From Bacteroidota bacterium (GTDB lineage Bacteria; Bacteroidota; Bacteroidia; NS11-12g; UBA955): a DNA stretch of 56,535 nucleotides. Made by a program: the position numbers and the translations under genes. The notes beneath the pieces are model-generated. The model was not told where the DNA came from and did not search any database. It saw nothing but the letters and a program-made list of their open reading frames with translations. Of this stretch, positions 46,601 to 54,600 are shown in pieces. The stretch covers positions 1-56,535 of the forward strand of contig JAUXOK010000005.1 of NCBI GenBank assembly GCA_030682255.1, given 5' to 3'. Each line of letters begins with the position of its first letter. Position 1 is the first letter of the stretch.

Positions 46601-47477
46601 TTCTGAAATCACAGAATACACACCATTTGGTAATGAAGTGGAGAACAAAGACGCGCTAGGTAATTACAGTGCTGCACTATTCGGTTATCAAAATACATTA
46701 ACAACTGCTGTAGCCTCTAATTGTAGATACAATCAATTGGCATTTGATGGGTTTGAAGATTATTCAATTACCTATGGCAATACATTGTCTTGCAATCAAG
46801 GGCATTTTAATTTCAAACACGCTCTTGGAGAAAACACAGGAATAAGTTTAGATAATACCCAACAGCATTCTGGTAATTTTAGTTTGAAACTAGATGCAGG
46901 CAAAACAGCTCAGATTGAAAGATTTAAAGTGATAGAAATGTTGCCAAGCCCAGCTGTTAATGAAAACGAAGTAAGGGTAGTTAGATTAGAAGATGAAATT
47001 GGTGTTTTCAGACCAGGGGCAGGTAAGTATGTCATTGGAGGATGGATAAAATCTGAAATCAAAATTGGCGACACCACTTATGCTAATGGTTTAATTGAAG
47101 TGGAAATTTTGGACATCAACAACAATTTAACAACTGTATCTGTAAACCCAGTTGGCAATATTATAGAGGGTTGGCAAAGAGTAGAAGCTGTTTTTGAATT
47201 ACCTACTGATATTAAATCGATTAAAATTAAATTAAATGCTAACGAAAATAGTGCTACTTGGTTTGATGATATTAGAGTACATACTTATGATGGCAACATG
47301 AAGAGTTATGTTTATGACGCCAAGCATTTAAAACTGAGAGCCGAATTGGATGAAAACAATTATGCTACATTCTATGAATACGACCAAGAAGGATCATTAA
47401 TCAGAGTAAAAAAAGAAACCGTAAATGGCATAGTAACATTAAAAGAAGTGAGAAATCATGTTAAAGGTAAAAATTAA
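40608..47477 (+). CDS. 2289-residue SpvB/YD-like giant surface protein
   Basis: The protein starts with a signal peptide (about 1-33) and a Bacteroidota SpvB-like opening: 'EPVGTSEMVDLFSGDFNYNIP' and 'YHAGVTMDQEASWTGLGWNI', close in layout to the SpvB 'lGwGW-sl' entry of Tc-toxin B components. A Gly/Ser/Asn-rich block with alternating strands follows (about 135-330). The middle is long and beta-rich. The C-terminus has a carbohydrate-binding-like module ('HSGNFSLKLDAGK' to 'ATWFDDIRVH', about 2085-2220) and one YD-like unit ('YATFYEYDQEGSL'). No RHS core and no toxin tip are present. Its end overlaps the next gene by 20 bases. Confidence 0.75.
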   Translation: MQKRRSTKIKLTSVLFIFIHLTEVCYPTISFALTGGPSQPEVQSFEPVGTSEMVDLFSGDFNYNIPLLDVGGYPINIAYHAGVTMDQEASWTGLGWNINAGVINRDMRGLPDDFRGDLIEKETHIRPNINTSANLGLPIAEFELFGLKPYFIKPEAKINFNVGIRYNNYKGVGFDIGISPTMSIGESNSTKLTAGLGLNYSSSGGINVNPSLSLSNRIDGEIKEGAYAKTGVQVGTSFNSRQGLQAFNYGISYGINNKKNNEIAGKSIGSSHSFGIQTYTPQISMPMKTHSLTMSIGTGPEYTGAFPKINLSGSYSQTMLSETKTSKNAYGYMYEDAHRMVEEQDDHDFLLDYNRENDGSFTKKTKNLPLTNHTYDIYSVAGHGVGGSYRLFRGDIGIIGDDYTKTTSTSGSGGLELGFGNIAHFGVDVNATFHKSESGAWVGNRKEWKRDKPKNKYNVAREIFGFRGIDVTITSIDYEASYFKKAGEMLPIDETNYNFIKNNQAISLNPLSLEESSAISLFSNKPNTNYLSSNYLRYSDRDKTTRKIRDKRNQIFNPLTVKDRGIAGLTKYLNYENINPPIYDPYKTSKLTPQRPNHHTSEISIVGEDGMRYYYGIPAYNNIQKEAAFNVSGRSKNNAIGQVDYNAGSDNTINNRQGRDHYYNKTTTPAYAHSYLLTGIVSSDYVDLTGDGISNDDFGTSVKVNYSRVYENYNWRVPYNQNKASLSEGIRSTDNDDKGSYVYGQKEIWHISSIESKTHIAFFRISPREDGLGVLGENGGKNPDQKSYKLDKIELYSKQDIEFQKLNAKPVKVVHFQYDYSLCPNVDNNTGATLPLVEGNDNKGKLTLKKIWFTYGTSHRGRTAPYSFEYAGINGQSGINPNYNLKGNDAWGNYKEMKANNNSPSGDLSNSDYPYTDPNKTISDQNSFAWCLTQINLPSGGKIKVTYEADDYGYVENNRALEMTKIAGFGNFEDKVNKGDRIFYPSGKDRHTDLIFFNLNESYSGSNPSEYIKKRYLENLNYIQFNVFAYLRDKKGTSNDVYEFVKGYCEIDWTKGCGMTSSTEAWVAIKKMHINDKDDGNDRQMVNPIAKTIWNHTRLYLPHLVYPEPDNQTQTPDKQLLSLIHVIGSDFYRNFRGINKSLEDQKFGYRISKAKSWIRLNSPDKKRIGGGHRVKKIEMSDEWQDMAFPSDNNATSVYGQEYEYTKLEKQTNGEVWEISSGVAANIPGFMSDEHPLVQPRFSSEDYVLVSDIETYEDRPIGESFFQGANVGYSQVKVKSITPSNVVRTAAGYTVNEFYTAYDYPTIVSSTELFQHHIEPMPFFSMFQIKREHKAIAAQGFSIELNDMHGKPKAQYTFGEGKKDPLSWSKSYYKTNSKFRPQSLNNKVLTIAPDKTIKEKEIGVEYDFVIDNRQQEAVTYSAGINFNTEAFALLIFPVVVPAVIPSFSKEEVGFKSTVGTKVIKRYGVLDSTVAFQEGSSITTSNLLYDDQTGEVLLTSVENEFNDRVYNLTYPAHWAYEGMGQAYKNIGFYMNQVTIKSDAIVFPNNINSANYLVPGDECLVQYPNGIEKIGWVYLGNGNKLNFIDDQGYALDNGENIQIKVIRSGRRNTPKSPISTFTTLSNPLVKAPNGSYSLNIINVTNTEAIEYKENWKTHLDLVPYFKCDTLGSDNYRNFVNFIDDLPNQQKMVKTKYLVTDNFSLFTEFKRNDTVFKIQVLIHQKGGGGYIGKDTCNYEDSVFIRYCWLDSNDQNKCYPKQLAEIVGVVNFIPRPSVLHFDGYDHYWAKVKAKDYNSTFISMVEMSNNAKPYRDSMSKYLNLKCKGLSYVDTISNMKLWYQYSFNTYNSKYRMGFTIVDSICSCSDIEFIFNQPNRYKTVLDYYNYQPHGTNTIKCKVIVLTENNQQDTLDAIVKSCIPLMKCQYYCGDAYAEKVINPYRANMLGNWRPFKSYKYLGERTYQAGSPNTRSDGKYTTFSSYWNYNAGSKKHIPNNADNKWVNASEITEYTPFGNEVENKDALGNYSAALFGYQNTLTTAVASNCRYNQLAFDGFEDYSITYGNTLSCNQGHFNFKHALGENTGISLDNTQQHSGNFSLKLDAGKTAQIERFKVIEMLPSPAVNENEVRVVRLEDEIGVFRPGAGKYVIGGWIKSEIKIGDTTYANGLIEVEILDINNNLTTVSVNPVGNIIEGWQRVEAVFELPTDIKSIKIKLNANENSATWFDDIRVHTYDGNMKSYVYDAKHLKLRAELDENNYATFYEYDQEGSLIRVKKETVNGIVTLKEVRNHVKGKN

Positions 47478-48162
47478 TAAATATCTTATTTTATTGCTTG
47501 GTTGCTTTTTAGTCTTAAAAGCATCTTTTTCGCAAAATTTTGTTGAAGATTTTAAGAAAATAAACTTGACATACACACAAGGGAGCATTGGTTTTAATAT
47601 AAAATTCGATTATTACAACGACTATCTTCAAAAAACACCGAGTTATTCTGTGAATGGCAATGTGAAAATAAAAGAAAAAATGATGTATTATAAAATGAAC
47701 GATATAGAACTGTCATACGACACGCTTTATACGTGCATGGTTGATCATCAAAATAAAACCATCATGATAGACACTGTTTTTCAAAAAGCTAATTTATTAA
47801 AAAACATTAATTTTATAGACAGTTTAAGCCAAGCCTATCAATCGGTAAGTTATAAAGATTTAGGCGATAACAAAGCAGAATATACCATTTACTCCAGTTT
47901 GCCTGGCATATCACACAGTATTATTGTTTTTAACAAAACCAATTATCTCATACAAAACATCGCAATCTTCTTTTTGGATAACAGAGAAAACGCTAAAAAA
48001 AACAGCATCCGAAACAAATTAATCATTAAATACCAAGACATTAATCAATTAAGCCTCCCCAACAGCGTTTTTAAACCTTCTCAATTTGTAACAATATCAG
48101 GTAAAAAAATAAGAGTAAAAGAAAAGTATAAAAACTACACCTTAATCAATAATATCAAATAA
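47458..48162 (+). CDS. Small exported protein between the giants
   Basis: This 234-residue protein has a signal peptide ('LILLLGCFLVLKASFSQ') and a beta-rich mature part ('YSVNGNVKIKEKMMYYKMNDIELSYD', 'HSIIVFNKTNYLIQNIAIFFL') that resembles the half-barrel layout of LolA/LolB-like carriers, but this is by eye only. It begins 20 bases inside the end of the first giant gene, in another frame, so translation is probably coupled. It lies 23 bases ahead of the lipocalin-like gene. Confidence 0.55.
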   Translation: MLKVKINKYLILLLGCFLVLKASFSQNFVEDFKKINLTYTQGSIGFNIKFDYYNDYLQKTPSYSVNGNVKIKEKMMYYKMNDIELSYDTLYTCMVDHQNKTIMIDTVFQKANLLKNINFIDSLSQAYQSVSYKDLGDNKAEYTIYSSLPGISHSIIVFNKTNYLIQNIAIFFLDNRENAKKNSIRNKLIIKYQDINQLSLPNSVFKPSQFVTISGKKIRVKEKYKNYTLINNIK

Positions 48163-48185
48163 ACCAATTTTAAAAAAAAATCAAT

Positions 48186-48578
48186 ATGAACAAAAAAACC
48201 ATTAAACAAACAGCATGGGCATTATTGCCAGCCTTAATCATCGGGTTTACAGCTTGTGGAGACAAAGATGAAACAACACCTACTACAACGCCTACACCAA
48301 CCAAAACCCTTAACAAAACCTCTTTGACCAATAATAAAAAATGGTATAACCAAGGCAGTACAATACAACACGATTTTAAACCAGATGGTAAATATAAATC
48401 TTCTGGCACCTGGCGTTGGATTAACAATTCTGATACCATGGAAACAATTGGTTCTTTAGGTGGTACACCATTAAAATGGCGATTTATATGGAATACGGAA
48501 ACAGAAGCTCAATGTGAAAGAATTACTACAGGTGGACAACCTAGTAATGGTTTTTTAATGAAAACTTCTGAGTGGTAA
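48186..48578 (+). CDS. Lipocalin-like lipoprotein
   Basis: This 130-residue protein has a lipobox-type end of signal ('ALIIGFTACGD', Cys about 22), a Thr/Pro-rich linker ('TTPTTTPTPTKT') and a small beta domain ('NKKWYNQGSTIQHDFKPDGKYKSSGTWRW') of the kind found in lipocalin-like Bacteroidota lipoproteins. It sits directly upstream of the RHS giant. An immunity role is possible from position only; immunity genes usually follow the toxin gene. Confidence 0.6.
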   Translation: MNKKTIKQTAWALLPALIIGFTACGDKDETTPTTTPTPTKTLNKTSLTNNKKWYNQGSTIQHDFKPDGKYKSSGTWRWINNSDTMETIGSLGGTPLKWRFIWNTETEAQCERITTGGQPSNGFLMKTSEW

Positions 48579-48663
48579 TAAAGAATAAATATAATTTAGT
48601 TGAAAATTCTCCCTTGTAAAGATTAAAGGACCTACTGTATTTAATAAATATTAAAGAAAAACA

Positions 48664-51600
48664 ATGAATTCGTACATCAACCGACAATCGTTTATTTCCA
48701 TGTTTTTGTTCATGGTTTTGAACTTATGGAACAATTATTCCTTTGCAGGAAAAGAGCCAGAATTACGCAGTTTTAAAATGTGTAATAACATAACAGTAGG
48801 CGATACGCTGTTGGTGTACGATCAATTGTTTTTAAATAGCTTGGGCACTAGTACAGCTGTTTCTCCAAGCAATTATCATTTGCATAAAACGCTGAATCAT
48901 ATTACACTCGAAGTGGATCAGAACACTGTGGTGGATTGTAATTTGCCTCAGTTTTCTGTTTCTGTTAATGTAAAAATTGATAGAATTGATGCTTGGGGCA
49001 ATGCCATTGGCAGTAGTGAATACAAAACTTTAGATATTTTTTATGACAAAACTTTGGTTGAAAAATACAAAGAAAAACATTCCTTTACTTTTGAAAATGG
49101 GTTTTGGTTTAAAACAGAAATCGTAAGTATTACACCAAGCAGCACACTCGCCCTTCCTTTTGTTAAAGTTTCTATAGGAAGCAGTATTGAAAGATACCAA
49201 GATATCAACAAAACGACTATTCCAACCTTTAATCTGGCTACTTATAATTCTAGCAATACAGAAATTAATATCCATTGGAATCCAATCATTGGGGCAGAAG
49301 CCTATGATTTAGAGTGGGTATGGTATGATGATTATGCCAATTCAGATGATTTGAATGTTACAGTTCCTGCATCTGCCATAGAATATGATTTTCAGAACAA
49401 TGCGAGCCGAGTAACAGTAAAAGGCAATGCTTATCAATTAACCCCCACTTTTGAAAGAGGCTATTTATTGTTAAGAGTTCGAGCTATTGGCTACACAGGT
49501 GCTTTTTTTACCCACCGGGTGGAGGGGGCTTGGAGCAGTCAAAATTATGGACCTCGCATTGCTAACTCTGGCGGCAATTCTTTTGCCATGGGCAATGATG
49601 CCATTTACATAGCGCCTATCGCATCGCCCTTAGATGTTAAAATGCATGAACCGAAACTTAATTGGCAATATTCTTCTGTGTTTGCTGAAGAAGGCAAGAA
49701 AAAAGAAATCATTGCTTATTTTGATGGCAGCTTACACAACAGACAAACCGTAACTAAAATTAATACCGATCAACAAGCCATTGTTGGAGAAACCGTCTAT
49801 GATTATTTGGGCAGACCAGCTGTTAATATTTTGCCTGCACCTGCATTTGAAAACAAATTAAAGTTCTATCCGGGTTTTAATTTAAGCAGTGTTAGCAATG
49901 CCCATTACAGAAGAAACGATTTTGATTTAGACAACGGCAATTGTTCTAATCCTGTCAATACCTTAAGCGATGCCAGTGGTGCAGGCTTGTATTATGCTTC
50001 TAACAATCCATTGAACAATAGCCCTTCAAGCAGTTTACACAATGAATACATCCCCAATAGTTTTGGTTATCCTTTTACTGTCACCGAATATACCCCTGAT
50101 GCCACTGGCAGGGTAAGAAGACAAGGTGGCGTTGGACCCACCCATCAATTAGGAACAGGGCACGAAACCAAGTATTATTATGGACGACCAGACCAAGAGG
50201 AACTCGACATGTTGTTTGGCAACAGTGTTGGCTATCAGTATCACTACCAAAAAAACATGGTGGTGGACCCTAATGGTCAAGTCAGTATATCTTATCTCGA
50301 TTTATCTGGCAGGGTAATAGCCACCGCTTTGGCAGGCAATTCGCCAAACAATGTGCAACCTTTGTCAAGTTTTGGTTCTGCTGTAAATTTATCGATTAAT
50401 GCGCAATCGAATGCTGATTTACAATATGCTTCAGACCATATATACAGCAACAAGGTGTTTACAGTGCCTATGCAAAGTAATTATACCATCAATTATCAAA
50501 TAGATATTCCAAGACATACAGACCCCACAAAATCAAACTTATGTTTTGATTGTGTCTATGATTTAGAAATCAGTTTATTGGATGAATGTAATAAAGAAAT
50601 GTTGGATGGCAATCCTAATGTAGCTGGCAATCAGTCGATTATTAGAACCTTGGGAACAGTTAATTCGCAGTTTGATACCCTTTGTGAACCCAGTCCATTG
50701 AATTATAGTTTTTCTAATGATGCTGATTTAAACAATGCACCAATTGTAGTGAACTTGCCCATTGGAAGCTACACCTTGATTAAAAAACTAAAAATCAATT
50801 ATGGGGCTTTGGAATTTTATGAAAATCAATTTATAAAAGGCAATACTTCATTAAAAACTGAAAACAGCTACCGTCAACACTATTTATCTAAAATCGACTA
50901 TTCTCAATGTGCTAGCACCTGCGATAGTTGTGAAATTAAATTGGGCAGTAGAGAAAATTATATCAACAAACAAAGCCTAAAATTAACAGAATTGGGCATA
51001 GAAGTTAATGTGGAAGATTTAAGTTATTTCAACAAAAAATTTGATGATTTATTGAGCTTTTGTAAAGATTTGTGCAATACAAGCATCAACAGTTGCGAAA
51101 GCATGTTAGAAATAATCAAAAACGATTTAAGACCAGGTGGACAATACGCCCAATATGACCTTGCCAATAATGTTTTTAAAGGCTTGTTGGACGAAGAAGG
51201 CAACAGCGAACTGGGTTTTAATTACCAAAAATTTTGGTATTCAACTGATGGACCAAACGATCCTGCAACACCCGAAATTAATTATTTGGACGCCAATGGC
51301 AATATTATTAAAATAGAAATAGATGGTGCATATACGAGAGTTAATGATTTAAGCCCTGAACAATTTGTTAAATATTTCAAAGAAGAATGGCTCAATTCTA
51401 TATTAAACAAGCATCCCGAATATTGTAAATATTACGATTGCATGTTAGACCAAGGCAGTAATACTTATGACAACAACATGTATCAAGCAGCTACTTGGCA
51501 AGAGGCATTGGACAGCGGCTTTTTAAATCCTTTGCAAATGGCAGGTGTTGGATTTCCTTCAGGCAGATTAGACCCATTTTTTGCTAGCAATGGCAGAGGG

Positions 51601-54600
51601 GTTTCTAAGAAAACAGATCTGCAAAACAAATTAAACTTGTTAAAGACGATAAATGATGATATCTATGTAAATTTATCAATTTGGCAGTTAGTTTATGCCA
51701 CCTTTATGTGCAAAGTTTCTGAAACTGACAATTTAACTAATTTAAATACCTGCATTAATGCAATGGATTGGAGTCGTTGTGCACCTTATTTAGACAGAAT
51801 GTGGGGGATGTATAGAGCGCTTTATTTGGCAGAGAAACAAAAAATTAAAGAAGCCTTGTCGCCTACTTGTGGTTTTTTATCTAATGCTCAACAACAGCTT
51901 TATCAAATTCGTTTTTTAAACACAGCTCAATTACAAGATAGTTTGTCTAATGACATTAATGATATTGATGAGATAAAATCTACTACCAACACAAGGATGG
52001 ACAATGCTTGCAAAACCAATTGCGAGAGTCAGGCGGACATGTGGATGCAAAGTTTTGTGGATTGCAATTTAAGCACTTCAAGTTATAATCTATTAAAAAC
52101 ACAATTAATCAATGTGTGTAGAGATGCCTGCGATTATGAACATCCATTTGGTGCTAGCAATGTGCCAAATGGCAGAACCCTTCGTTTTTCAAATACCCAC
52201 AAAAGTTTTAAAGCCGTGTTTGATAAAATGGTAGATGATGGATTGATCATTAAAATACCTGGTATTTGTGATGTAAATAAACTATCTGTTTGGTCTTACG
52301 AGCATTTTAGTGAAAATAACAACATTTCGCCAGCAGATACTAACAGATGCGATTCTGCTTGGGTAAATGCAAACAATTGTGTTAAAAACGAACAAGACCC
52401 CAATAGAAAACAATCGATGGCAGCGGGCATTCCTGTTGATGCAAAAACACAATGCAAAAAATGTATAGATTGCGATCAATTTAATTTAGCTGTTCAACAT
52501 TTATACACAGAATATAATGGGAATTTTTATGACACCTCTTATTTTATGAGAGAAGTGGCAACCAATGTGATTAATAAATATTTAAAATTTAATCTTACAT
52601 GGTTTGATTATGAAGAATTTGCTAAAAAATGTTTGGGAAAAAGCGATACAAGCTCCAATCGTTTGTTGTTAAAAGATTTTAAAGAAGATTTTATTCCTTA
52701 TGTTTTAAATACAAACAATGCGTTTATCCCCAATTTTGAATTAAACGAAACCAAGCAACCAATATTAGGAGAACAAAACACCAACAATGAACTAAAAATA
52801 TATTCCAATTACCAACCTATAGATTGGTATGCGGGTTCTCAAAACAGTGGATATGGTCGTTTATTTGCCTCTGTCAATTCTGCTTATCAAATCAATTCTA
52901 CCTACACCAAATATTTATCACCTTGTTTTTGTAATGAACTACAAAGGAGATATGACAATAATAACAATCCAGCACCTCCTATTTTTAATGATTTATGGGG
53001 AGATTGTGATCCACCAGGTTTTGATTTTTGGGCAGCATTACAAGTATGTAAAGAGGCTTGGGAAAGTGAAGAAAATCCGGGTCCATTGACACAAAATTCA
53101 ACTTGGAATGAAACCCAAAAAACGGCTTTGGAATATTTATCAATGGATGAAATTGAAGTGCCAACTTGTGATTTCGATTGCAACGATGATAAGCATCCTT
53201 CTTATACCAACAGTTACTATGAAACACCACCCAATGTAACGAATCCGCCATCAGGTGGTAGTAGTGGAAGCGGTGGAAATTCTCCTCCTCCTAGCTATTC
53301 TTCGCCCCCTGCTAATAAAAAAATAATACCATGTGATAGCTTTCTAAATTTTGCTGTGCATTTAAAAACATTGACGAATGGTGATTTAGATTTAATTTAT
53401 ATATTCAACAGATTTTTTTATGAAGGCATCATAATGCCACCAGACACGGTTAAATTAAAATTAATCATGAATTATTTTTATGGTATTACAACACCACTTA
53501 GTGGATTAATTAATTTTCCTCATGCTGTGCCTTCTAAATTTCCTTGGGGTTGGGAGCATTATCGATCGTTTATGTTTATGTATGCAGGTTGTATTCATAT
53601 GAGCGATGTGCCAGGAGATTGTTGTATGAAAACCACTCAATATGCTTCATTACTCAGAAAGATGTTTAATAGTTTTTCTGAACCCAAAGGCAGTATAGGT
53701 AACTATTTGGCATATTCAGGCTGGAACATGTCACCACATCAAGATGAATACGCCAATACTTATTTATATAAGAATTCTAACAAATCTTGTTCTACTAATT
53801 TAAAATTCATTGCAAGAAAAAATAGGATGCCACAATTAAGGTTTTCTATTAGAGACAATTGTGGAGACAGCAGTGTTATCAGTTTGTCATTCACCAAAAA
53901 CTTAAACAATAAAATAAACTTTAGTAAAATAGTTGAATTCTATAATTTTAAACCGGTATCTAAACTTGCCTGCGACACTACTAAATATTTTCATGTGGAT
54001 GTGAAAGTTGTTTTAAAAGATGGTTCCATTTATCACACCACCTTAAGGGGGCACGCAAGTAGCTATAAATTAAAAGACACTTGTACTTTTAGAGATACGG
54101 CAAAACTTTGTGATAAACCTTTTATTCATACCATTGCATACAAGCCTCAATGCAAAGACCGACTAGAAACCATTGCTAAATTCCATGCCAAAAAAGCTTA
54201 TCAAGAATACATAGACAGTGTGCGATATGATTTTAGGCAAAAATACATTGCTAAATGTATGACTGCTTTTGACCAAGAAACTTACACCATCACTTACCCG
54301 CATTTACAATATCATTACACCCTTTATTATTACGACCAAGCAGACAATTTGATACAAACAGTGCCGCCAGCTGGTGTAAATATCAATACAAATCCTGTTT
54401 TTTTAAACAGTGTAAAAACTGCCAGAAGCAATAATACTACGGGTAGTTTTCCTACCCACAATATGGCTACTCGCTATGAATATAACACCCTCAACCAACT
54501 CACTTGGCAAAACACACCTGATGGGGGCGAAAGTAATTTTTGGTACGACCAAGTGGGCAGACTAGTAGTGAGCCAAAATGCCAAACAAAACACCACTACG